A DNA stretch of 64,000 bases from Sphagnum compactum (Eukaryota; Bryophyta; Sphagnopsida; Sphagnales): NCBI GenBank assembly GCA_965153455.1, contig OZ234493.1, positions 21,752,213 to 21,816,212 on the forward strand, in the 5' to 3' direction. The position numbers and the translations under genes are program-made. The notes beneath the pieces were generated by a model. That model made no database searches, was not told where the DNA came from, and was given only the letters and a program-made list of their open reading frames with translations. Shown here one piece after another: positions 22,843-31,981 of this stretch. How positions within the stretch are numbered: the stretch's first letter is position 1; every line of letters starts with the position of its first letter.

Positions 22843-24035
22843 ATAACATGGAAGGGTTGAGAGGGCTACCAGCCTCTTACATAAAGCACTGGTTCTCTTT
22901 TCCCTTTTATCTTTATCTACCGTATTCCAAATCTTTTTGTAGTCTTCCTATGTATGGGCGCCCTGCCACTACCAATCCTTTTCATGCAGATTTAAAAACG
23001 TTGCTCTCTTTTTACAAAGACAAAAGAGAAAAAGCCAATGCTTTACAGATCTAGAATCTGTATATGTCACTTGGATGATGTCATATACGCTGTCATGTAT
23101 TTCATCTCATCAATTGCTAAATAGCAACCCATGTGTAGAGGTATGGCACAACAAATCTTTTCATCTTTTTTCCAAAAAATCAGAAATTATGTGAACCTCG
23201 CTAGACGTGTCTGGTGGTCAGCAAGATTTACTTTAAAAATAAAATAAAATTTATCCATCTCAATTAAATTCATCGACAAATAACAAGAAATTGTCATTGA
23301 CTTTTGTATCCTTTTTAATTATTTTGTGTAAACATGTTTACCACATTTTTGCAATGTAAATAAAACCTGGAACTAATCATTTTGGCGCATATTTTGTGTA
23401 ACCTGTTTTTCTCAATGACCTATAACTGCCCAATATTGTATACCCCCACAACAAGCCCCCTTATTCATCGGAACATTATGATTGTGAATTGATGATTGGG
23501 ACTTGCTCATTAGTCCTTTTAGGTGGATGGATGTCATGGGTTGATAAAACATAGTGAAAATAAAAACAGATCCATACCCTCATCAAGATGATTTTGCACC
23601 TACTTTAATGGACCCTTTTGCCAATTTCTGGGGTAAAGTTTTTTGAAGTTTGAAAGTTTTGATCCTTTCAAGTTCCAATCGCAATATGTGGGGAAATACT
23701 TTGAAACTCAACACTAAGTAACATGATGGGTTGACTTGAGTGTGCCAATCAACATGTCTTTTGGTGCAAAATTTTGCCATTTGAAATGTGAACATTTGTG
23801 CTTTGGAATGAATCATAATAAGTTGCCAAGCTTTTTTAAAGTAATGGTGAGGAACAAAGTTAGGAATAAAAATTCTACTCTTAAACAACAAGATGAGGCA
23901 AAATTCTCTCATAAATGTGTATCCAAAATATTACTTAAAATAACACCATAATTTGTCCTATATCCTTTAGTGGGCTCCTGTGCCTGCAAGGCACGACACG
24001 GCACTGGGAAAAAACTGGGAGTCCAAAGGAGACCG
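22843..24035. other. Interior of the Helitron-like insertion
   Basis: Mixed AT-rich DNA without a recognised gene. Near its end, 23966-23998 (ggctcctg...gcaaggcacgacacggcact) is the reverse complement of the element's 3' end (gccgtgtcgtgcc at 24881-24893). An inner palindromic element of about 0.94 kb (23966-24903) may thus be nested here. Confidence 0.45.
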
Positions 24036-24039
24036 CAAA

Positions 24040-24290
24040 GACCAGAACTCCTAATTGGACGGAATTACAAATATAATGATATTTCATCCACATAATCATC
24101 CATTCAGAACCCCTCAGTGGATAGAATTATATAAATACATAATATTTCATCCACATCATCGATCCATCCAGAACTCCTAATTAGATGGAACTCTAAATAC
24201 ATAATATTTTCACCTGCATAATCATCCATCCAGAACTCCTAATTGGACGGAATTACAAATACATGATATTTCATCCAAATAAATCACCAT
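24040..24290. repeat. Left array of ~60 bp repeats
   Basis: About four units of the form ccagaactcctaattggacg-gaattacaaatacatgata-tttcatccacataatcatcc. It is the mirror image of the right array at 24600-24838. Confidence 0.85.
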
Positions 24291-24599
24291 GCAAAACTTA
24301 TCATTAGAGTGGTCACAGACGGACGCAGAGAAAAGTGACTGGACGCAGGGAAAAGTGACGTATATAACTGGACGCAGACTGTCTGTGTGTCTAGGTCCTG
24401 AAACCCAGATCCCAACTGTCCGTCCGTCGAGGTCCTGAAACCCAGATCGGGACCCGCCTGTCCGTCCGTCTGATCGAGGTCCTGAAACCCAGATCCCAAA
24501 TTGTAAAAGTAAAATAACCACCCAAAAACCTGCCTGGCTCCTCTTTTCCGGGTTTTTGTGAAACCCGGCAGTTCTGTGCACGAAAACCCGGCAGTTCTG

Positions 24600-24838
24600 T
24601 GATTATGTGGATGAAATATTATACGTTTTTAGTTCCGTCCAATGAGCTCAGAGTTCTGGATGGGTGGTTATGAGGATGAGATATCATGTATTTGTAGTTC
24701 CGTCCTCCTGAGGGGTTCTGAATGGATGATTATGTGGATGAAATATCATTATATTTGTAATTCCGTCCAATTAGGAGTTCTGGATGGATGATTATGTGGA
24801 TGAAAATATCACGTATTTGTAATTCCGTCCAATTAGGC
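24600..24838. repeat. Right, inverted array of ~60 bp repeats
   Basis: About four units of the form gattatgtggatgaaatatc-...-aattccgtccaattagg-agttctggatgg. Reverse complement of the left array, with about 310 bp between. Together they form a large multi-unit stem. Confidence 0.85.
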
Positions 24839-24903
24839 TTGGGTGCAACACAGCACAAAGAGACGACGAAGAGGCGAAGCGCCGTGTCGTGCCCTGGCTC
24901 CTC

Positions 24904-25084
24904 TATATCTTAAGCATGCATGGGACACAAACTTCTAGTGTTGCTGCAACCATGAAGAATTAACAATCAAAGAAAACCAATAACTTGTGACATGCAATGT
25001 TTTTGACTGCTTGAAGTATTTTTGTTGATGTCGGATGAACAGCCAACAACTTAGCAACATCGGTCCAGAGTTGACAATTTTCAA
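24904..25084. repeat. Repeat R2, copy 1 (right part)
   Basis: It resumes homology with 63908-64000: tcttaagcatgcatggg, then gaagaattaacaatcaaag and ataacttgtgacatgca. The sequence after about 25000 has no partner in the window because copy 2 reaches the window end. Confidence 0.8.
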
Positions 25085-26020
25085 AATATGGTTGGAATTA
25101 TCTTTGGAGAATAATAGTTGTGGTGAAAACTATTAGAAAGAATAGCCTAATAGTCTGCAGTAGAAAAATAGTTATAATACAAGCAAGCCTTGGTTAAATT
25201 TCTTAAACAGAAAAATATCAGAGATAAGAAGAGGTGTGCTAATAAACTGTTAGGACAATTGAAATGTGGAACATTACAAGTGTTATAGGGTGCTCTTTAC
25301 GAATGAAGAAATAATTAGTGTTGGCCGGTCCTAGTAACTGGGTACCTGGATCACAGGTTTTTAATTTTTTTTAAAAAAATTCAGAACTGGAAATTAGAAA
25401 TGGGAACCAGTCAGCGACCAGAACCAAAACTGGGAACCGGCCCCCAAATAAAACCAGACTCAGAACCAGAACTGACCCTAAACTCATTGCATGGAATTTT
25501 TGGTTCTTCATTTTTCCAAAATAGAAAATAAAAAATTCAAGTTTGAAAGTTTTTTTTTTCCCTCTTCCTGACTGGTGTTAGACATGTTATTAGTTTCAAA
25601 AAAAATTTGGGGTTTGGAATAATAATATCACCAATTTTTGAATAATAATAATTTGGGTTGGGGTGAGGGTGGCATTAGGCATGTTGATTTTACGTCTGGA
25701 AAAAGTTTCAAATATGCATTATTGAGAAATTTTAATTTTAATTTAATTTAACTTTTTTTGCGTCTAAGCATGTTTGATATATGTGGTCACATTTCTTGGT
25801 GATACAGTGCTAGTACCTAGAAAAATTCAGTTTTGGACTCTGTGTAGCTAGGTAAAATTAGATCCAATTTAGAACTGGCGTCATTTAAGAATTTATTTAT
25901 AAAGGATTGGGGGTCTTGAAATGTGAAGAAACTGGAACTGGACCAGAGGTTCTATGATATATTCTTTAAAATCCTTGAACCAGAAACCAGGGTTCTTCCA
26001 AAAAACCGGTTTTCACTTAC
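25085..26020. repeat. Dispersed repeat A, copy 2
   Basis: Homologous to 7750-8690, including the left end of the hAT-like element at about 25317 (tagtgttggccggtcctag). The right hAT end is missing: the copy breaks near 26010 and joins repeat P. Confidence 0.75.
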
Positions 26021-26299
26021 TTTTTACTTTCACACGCTGTGGTTGTTCCTCGCTCAAGAGTCGGGTACGTACTAGGATTTAATGAGTAAATAAAAAAGCC
26101 TCACGTAAAGGCTGGCTTTTACAAAGTTTCCAAACCTTCCTTGCTGCTTTCCTTGTACCGTGTCAGTCTCCAATTCTTCGCTTCTTCGACGACAGTGCAG
26201 TCTGCAACTAATTGCACTTGTAGCCGCCTAGTCAAGCTATTTCACAGAAATCCTCCCTACCAGCAGTACCTTATCCAAAACTCTGAGACTTACATGCAA
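26021..26299. repeat. Repeat P, copy 2
   Basis: Matches 9170-9400 and then 29700-29810 (aattcttcg, ttcacagaaat, cagcagtaccttatccaaaac). It ends where a fragment of block B begins. Confidence 0.6.
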
Positions 26300-27642
26300 T
26301 TAGTACATCTAACATATCAAAAAAATAGGAAATATTCAAAAGATATCTATTTTTTGAAAATAAACCAATTATCAATACTTTCATCTTTGGGTGTAAGCAT
26401 TGACTATGGGCATGTCCCAATTCTTCCAAACCTTAATTGCAATACTTACATCATTTGAAATCAATGTTAAAATAATAATTAAGGTATTTTGCTTTCATTA
26501 TTATATTGTAAACTACCAATCTACCATAGTAAGCTTATCACAGTACTTACATAAATCTATATTGTGTACCTTCATCAAAAGCTCCTTTTTAGATAATAAC
26601 TATTTATTATGCAAGTGTTGCAAAAGCTTAATCCTTGTAATCTAAAGGAGAGCTTGTCCACCAAATACAATACCTACATCTAATGGACAGAATGAAATAA
26701 GAAATATCCAAATATCTGATATTTGATATTTATAAATAAAACAAATTTATTAAAACAAATCATCATTCTGATGAAAAAGGTACGACAATATCCGCATTAA
26801 ATGGTTAAATCCCTCACTTGAAGGAGTAGGGAATTTACAATACCTTCATTTAATATATTAATATATAATTAATACCCATGAAAGATATGACATTATATGC
26901 AATACTCGTATTAATGCCCATCAACCTTCAATTATAATATACTTTAAACCTTGCAATACTTGCATGTAAGACCAATTTAATGTCACAAGAAAAAAGATGG
27001 GTAAACATTACTCGCATGTTGACTTGGAGATCATTGTACTATTGACCTACAATACCCACATTATATAGGGTGGTAGTTCAATTGTACATGATGCAAGTAT
27101 GCAATACCCACCTTTATATGACATTTGAGTGAGATATTTTTGTTTGGGAGTTTTAGAATATATGTGTTATACAACCTTAGTGTTGTATTTTTAACGTTCA
27201 AACCCTTATATGTTCATTGATACAAAATCAATGCATTAACACATAAATAATTTATTTTTTGACACATTTATAATATCATGCACATTTTAGTAATGGAGAA
27301 TTACAATGGGGGATAAGTAGAAATAATTTTGTGTTGTTTTGTTTACTCATGAACCTTTTTCTTGCAGATATTTTCATGTTCTAATATCATCTCATGCTAA
27401 TCCTTCATTTGATGCACGAATTGCTAAGTCCATCATTTAACACAATGAAATACCATGTCAAAATGCATGACTTCATTCATCTTAGAAAGGCAAATATTTT
27501 GTACATCTATTGCAATAACACACAATAATGATGTGATGTGATCTATGAGTTGAACCCCATCTTCTTTAATTTCGTTGATGATTTCATTGCAATATGTCAC
27601 CCATTTCAATAAACATTTTCTCTGTGGGGGTGGATGAACCAC
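26300..27642. repeat. Block B fragment, third copy
   Basis: Collinear with 19262-20566 (B1) and about 56460-57790 (B2), including the same motif occurrences such as cttgcaatacttgcatgtaa at about 26950. It ends within the SWIM-gene tail. Confidence 0.85.
27430..27642 (-). pseudogene. SWIM-gene tail, truncated third copy
   Basis: The reverse strand reads EIINEIKEDGVQLIDHITSL then VIAIDVQNICLSKMNEVMHF and DMVFHCVK before a stop. It aligns with the C-terminal exon at 57466-58293. The upstream SWIM motif is absent. Confidence 0.65.
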
Positions 27643-27644
27643 CT

Positions 27645-28579
27645 AGACTCAGGTAAATTTTCTTAAACAAAAAAACATCAGAGATAAGAAGTGTGATAAT
27701 GAACTGCTATGACAATTGAAATGTGGAACCTCACACTTATGTGCATGCTATCTGCTATAGCTAGGACATTATAGACAGCTCTTTATGAATGAAGAAACAA
27801 TCAGTGTTGGCCGGTTCTAGTTACTGGGTACCTGGATCATGGGTTTTTAATTTTGAAAAAAATTCACAACTGAAACCAAAAATGGGAACCAGTCAGCAAC
27901 CGGAACCAAAACTGGGAACCGGCCTTCAGTTAGAACCGGACCCAGAACCAGAACTGACCCCAAAACGCATTGCATACAATTTCTGGTTCTTCACTTTTTA
28001 AAATTAAAAATTCAAGCTTTAAAGTTGGTTTTTTCCCCCCTTTCCGACTGAGGCTAGATATGTTATTGGTTTGAGAAAAAAATCGGGGTTTGGAATAATA
28101 AGAGCACCAATTTTTTGAATGATAATTTGTGTTGGGCTGGGGCTAGCACCAGGCATGTAGATCTTACTTCTGGAAAATGTCTCAAATATGCAATTTTTAG
28201 ATATTTTTATTTCTATTTCTATTTTATTTTGTTTAGTGATATATGTGGTCACATTTCATTGGTGATACAGTGCTACAAACTAGAAAAAATTCAGTTTTGC
28301 ACTCTGTGTAGGTAGGTAAAACTAGATCGGATTTAGAACTGGACTCACTTTAAGAATTTATTTATAAAGAACTGGGAATGGGGGGTGTTGAAATGTGAAG
28401 AACCGGGTCTGGAACTGGACCAGAGGTTCTATAATATATTCTTTAAAATCCTTGAACCACAACCTTGGGTTCTATCCCCCAAAAAAAATCTCAGTTGTGA
28501 ACCAGGCCCAGAGGTTCTTTTGAAAATTAAGAACCAGCCAACACAGAAAATAACCAATGAGGGGTGTTAAGTATGCAAA
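27645..28579. repeat. Dispersed repeat A, copy 3, with hAT-like element
   Basis: Homologous to 7860-8772. The hAT-like element runs from cagtgttggccggttctag (27802) to agaaccagccaacacag (about 28545). Homology to copy 1 is interrupted after gcaaa at 28579 and resumes at 29243. Confidence 0.85.
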
Positions 28580-29242
28580 TCTAATATATTAAAGCAAACG
28601 TGGTGTCTGTATGTGTGGACAAAAATTGGGCAGTGCCTGGAAGATTCTTCCAGTCACTGCCCGTTCCCTGTGGAGCTGGTCTGTAGTAGATGGCAAAATA
28701 GGATAGGTGAGATGATATTCAGGGCACAAAATCAGCACCCATGGCACATATAATCCTATATATAAAAGCAAACGTTGTGTCTGTCTGTCGAGGTCTTGAA
28801 ACTCAGATCTTGTCTGTCCGTCTGTCGAGGTCCTGAAACCTAGATCCCGTTTGTCCGTCTGTCCATCTGTCTTAAACCCCTAAACCACATCCCCAAGAAG
28901 AAGAAGAAAAACAAGACGAGGTCTTGAAACGAGCGAGGTCCTTAAAACCTTCGAGGACCTGAACCGAGGTGGCCAGTACCCGGTCCAGACCTCGAGACGA
29001 ACCTGAAACGAGGTTCCCAAAAAGAAAACCTGTCGTTGGGGACCTGAAACGAGGTTCTCAGAAAGAAAACTCGTCGTTGGGGATCTGAAACGAGGTCCTC
29101 AGAAAGAAAACCCGTCGTTGGGAACCTGAAACGAGGTCCTCAGAGAGGCCAAAAAAAACAGTGGCCAGGGCAGCCGCTGCGGGGGTGCCGGGCGAGGTGC
29201 CACGGGTGGCTGGAGTGGCGTAACCACGGGTCACAACACTCG
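28580..29242. mobile_element. Helitron-like insertion with empty site, 663 bp
   Basis: Copy 1 of the host repeat reads gcaaa/tattcctt at 8768-8780. Here gcaaa is followed by TCTAATATATTAAAGC and the element ends CACAACACTCG before tattcctt. Insertion between A and T with no target duplication and a TC start is Helitron-like; the 3' end CTCG departs from the usual CTRR. A second 5'-like end, TCCTATATATAAAAGC at about 28752, lies inside, so a truncated element is probably nested or tandem. The interior has several 'acctgaaacgaggt' repeats (28980-29140). No proteins. Confidence 0.65.
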
Positions 29243-29830
29243 TATTCCTTATAGGCGTGTATGTAATAAGGACACCATACAGAAAATTCTCTAAAATATG
29301 GCATATCACACCCCATAATTGCCCATTGAACACTAAATCAAAATTACGACCGGTTTTTAGGGTTTCCGTAGCCTTGCCATCTAGTCCACACGGTGTGGTT
29401 TTTCCTCCTCTCAGTAGTCACTATGGTCTAATGAGCAAAAGGCCTAAAGTACAGGCCGGCTTTTCCATATACAAATTTCGGAGCCTTCCTTTTGATTTCC
29501 TCTCACGTCACCATCTCCATTTCCTCGCTCCTTCAGCAGGAGCCGTGGCGTCTTGTCCATACCGTGTAGTTTTCCCTCCTGTCAAGAGTGGGGTAGGGTG
29601 TAATGAGTAAAAGTCTGAAGTAAAGGCTGGCTCTTACATATACACAGTTTCTGAGACTTCCTTGCTGCTTTCCCTGTACCTTCACAGTTTACAATTCCTC
29701 CCATCTTCGGCAATAGTACACTCTGCATCTTGTCGACTTTTGCGCTAGTTATGGACCTCTTCGACAGAAATGCTCTGAACCTGCAGTACCTGATACCTCC
29801 AAAACTCGCCGTCTTCCAGCTAATACTCAC
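29243..29830. repeat. Repeats A and P, continued (contains MITE empty site)
   Basis: Resumes repeat A at tattccttatag; the empty MITE site TAA is at 29267-29269. The P part follows, with aattcctcccatcttcgg at about 29693 and a reading ALVMDLFDRNALNLQYL at 29745-29795. The same short reading occurs, altered, at 13680 and 50500. Confidence 0.75.
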
Positions 29831-30380
29831 ACCCGGCTGCTCCGTCTCTTGGATCTGAAGCTTGTTTGCAAATCAGGTTTGCTCGGAATGGGTCGTCTTT
29901 CTATTTACACTTTCTGTGTCTGTTTTTGTAGAGAGAGTGATGACATCCTCCACAGACTAGTTTCGTGAACGTGAGATGAGACTAGCCACCCGTTCTGCTC
30001 AGATCAGAACACCCATTACTGCTTGATACAAAACCTGAGGTTCCTCAAACCGTTCTCATGATGGTCCTCCTTTTACCTTTTCTCCTGAGTTCAAGAAATC
30101 TTTTGAACGCCGTGCACAGGGGTTCTGGCGTGCTCTAAAGCATACAGCTTCGCACTTGTCCATCTCATGCATTCCCTGACTGACATCAGCAAAGAACCAC
30201 TTCTCCTCTCGCGTGAAGGGGATTACCTCGATCCTCTCTGTCTGCTTGCTGTCTTTCTCGTTGCTGTCGCTCGCCGGAATTCATCTACGGTTGCCAGTCT
30301 CGAAGGAAGACATAGCCGGAGGCCAGAGATCACTGAACTCGCCGCCGGTTCAAAGGAACTGGGAAACTTAACAAGTGTAG
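29831..30380. other. GC-richer segment upstream of the 56-residue-repeat ORF
   Basis: Base composition is less AT-rich than the surroundings. An ATG frame at 30167-30421 reads MHSLTDISKEPLLLSREGDY and includes a hydrophobic LCLLAVFLVAV stretch, but it ends at 30419 and is out of phase with the following ORF. It may be a 5' exon or a 5' UTR; I cannot choose. Confidence 0.3.
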
Positions 30381-31574
30381 CGTTGCAATCAAGTCCTTTT
30401 CCAAGGCAGCTTGCAGAGTGAGGCCGAGCACTCACGTATATCCAACGGAAGTGTTCGCCCTATCACGCTGCCGTCTTCTCCTGCGGAGAAATTAATATAC
30501 CTTACGATTACGAACTTTCTTGCCGTGCTTCTAGTGCTCAACGAAGAACAAGATGAGGTCAGCCTCATTCTAGTGCAAATGGAGCCAAGGAGAAATACAG
30601 AGACAGATGGGTCATCGGGGCGTCCTGTAATGAGCGACGAACCGAATGAAAGCAGTGCAAAATCTGTGCTGACGGAGGTGACGAGAAGTAACCAAAGAGT
30701 GTTGCGTGGTTCTATGATCGCCGACGAAGAGATGGATGCTACTCTCAAATCTGAAGTATTGTTCAACACGACAGATGGGTCATCGGGGCGTCCTGTAATG
30801 AACGACGAACCGAATGAAAGCAGTGCAAAATCTGTGCTGACGGAGGTGACGAGAAGTAACCAAAGAGTGTTGCGTGGTTCTATAATCGCGAAAGAAGAGA
30901 TGGATGCTACTCCCAAATCTGAAGTATTGTTCAACACGACAGATGGGTCATCGGGGCGTCCTGTAATGAGCGGCGAACCGAGTGAAAGCAGTGCAAAATC
31001 TGTGCTGACGGAGGTGACGAGAAGTAACAAAAGAGTGTTGCGTGGCTCTACAATCGCGAAAGAAGAGATGGATGCTACTCCCAAATCTGAAGTATTGTTC
31101 AACACGACAGATGGGTCATCGGGGCGTCCTGTAATGAGCGGCGAACCGAGTGAAAGCAGTGCAAAATCTGTGCTGACGGAGGTGACGAGAAGTAACAAAA
31201 GAGTGTTGCGTGGCTCTACAATCGCGAAAGAAGAGATGGATGCTACTCCCAAATCTGAAGTATTGTTCAACACGACAGATGGGTCATCGGGGCGTCCTGT
31301 AATGAGCGGCGAACCGAGTGAAAGCAGTGCAAAATCTGTGCTGACGGAGGTGACGAGAAGTAACAAAAGAGTGTTGCGTGGCTCTATAATCGGCGACGAA
31401 GAGATGGATGCTACTCTGAAATCTGAAGTAGTCTTCAACACGACAGATGGAAACCCGTCTGATTTGCGTGAGACCTCGCTCACCGTGCCTTCTGCTAGCA
31501 AGAAATCGAAGAACAGGTCTGTGTACCTAAATCCTACCCTAGTGTTCTTAGCAATCCCCGTCCTACTCTGTTGA
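30381..31574 (+). CDS. Putative protein with five 56-residue tandem repeats
   Basis: The frame is open from 30381 to TGA 31572-31574; the first ATG is at 30579 (MEPRRNTETDG), giving 331 residues. The upstream open part holds a hydrophobic KLIYLTITNFLAVLLVL stretch that could be used if an earlier exon joins near the acceptor-like cttgcag at 30410-30416. Five units of exactly 168 bp start at 30603, 30771, 30939, 31107 and 31275. Each reads like DGSSGRPVMSDEPNESSAKS-VLTEVTRSNQRVLRGS-IADEEMDAT-KSEVLFNT. They are acidic, serine-rich and probably disordered. Units 3 and 4 are identical at the DNA level. The C-terminus is hydrophobic (NPTLVFLAIPVLLC). The opposite strand is open too but has almost no Met codons. 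No family recognised; it could be a non-coding satellite that happens to stay in frame. Confidence 0.45.
   Translation, partial: RCNQVLFQGSLQSEAEHSRISNGSVRPITLPSSPAEKLIYLTITNFLAVLLVLNEEQDEVSLILVQMEPRRNTETDGSSGRPVMSDEPNESSAKSVLTEVTRSNQRVLRGSMIADEEMDATLKSEVLFNTTDGSSGRPVMNDEPNESSAKSVLTEVTRSNQRVLRGSIIAKEEMDATPKSEVLFNTTDGSSGRPVMSGEPSESSAKSVLTEVTRSNKRVLRGSTIAKEEMDATPKSEVLFNTTDGSSGRPVMSGEPSESSAKSVLTEVTRSNKRVLRGSTIAKEEMDATPKSEVLFNTTDGSSGRPVMSGEPSESSAKSVLTEVTRSNKRVLRGSIIGDEEMDATLKSEVVFNTTDGNPSDLRETSLTVPSASKKSKNRSVYLNPTLVFLAIPVLLC
30603..31442. repeat. 168 bp tandem repeat, five units
   Basis: Perfectly periodic units beginning acagatgggtcatcggggcg, plus a partial sixth at 31443. Near identity between units indicates recent expansion or homogenisation. 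Confidence 0.97.
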
Positions 31575-31981
31575 ATCTATTCAAGCATAGACCGCTTTTG
31601 CATCGTCTTGTCGAAGTCTACTGGAGCCCTACAATGGCTATGACTTCTCTAAACATACATATCCTTATGTACTTAACTTAAAAAATTTCAAACTTTCTTT
31701 TTTTGCGGTGGTGAGGTTAGGTTTCACCCAGCTAACCTTGATCATCAGTTCTTCAGAGTTAAACAAGACCCCCTTGCACCATGAACCTAGGACCCATCAT
31801 TCTGCTCCACCTGAGGAGTTTTTCATGCCATATATCTGTTTCATGTATATAATTTCACTAGTGGCGTCTTCCAAACATGGAGATGCACACTAGAAATGCA
31901 AACTGGAATTTGAGTGATCCAGCAGGTATGTGTGTCATGCCTCTCATATGGCTCTTGTGATTTCATGGTGGAATTATACAG
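31575..31981. other. Spacer at the start of the first kinase block
   Basis: From about 31710 it matches 37275-37554, upstream of the second kinase copy. Neither carries a recognisable ectodomain, signal peptide or transmembrane exon. Confidence 0.5.

Larger units (their letters stand above)
22483..24903. mobile_element. Helitron-like insertion in R2 copy 1, 2.4 kb
   Basis: Comparison with the uninterrupted copy at 63895-63920 places the ends at gacattcca/TCTTATATATAAAG and GGCTCCTC/tatatcttaagc. The insertion follows A and precedes T without a clear target duplication, and the 5' end TCTTATATATAAAG resembles Helitron 5' ends. It shares TC-ATATAT-AAAG ends and 'tccgtcgaggtcctgaaac' tracts with 28580-29242. 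A hairpin ggcgaagcgcc (24873-24883) is followed 10 nt later by CTGG (24894), Helitron-like, but six more bases separate it from the junction. No Rep/helicase is encoded, so it would be non-autonomous. Confidence 0.6.

Noticed and set aside
24873-24897. Canonical Helitron 3' end (hairpin plus CTGG)
   Set aside because: Attractive, but the empty-site comparison puts the junction six bases further right, so CTGG is not the exact end.
30389-31501. 370-codon reverse-strand frame over the 168 bp repeats
   Set aside because: No Met near its start and almost none inside; it is open only because the unit length is a multiple of three. The + strand reading is preferred.
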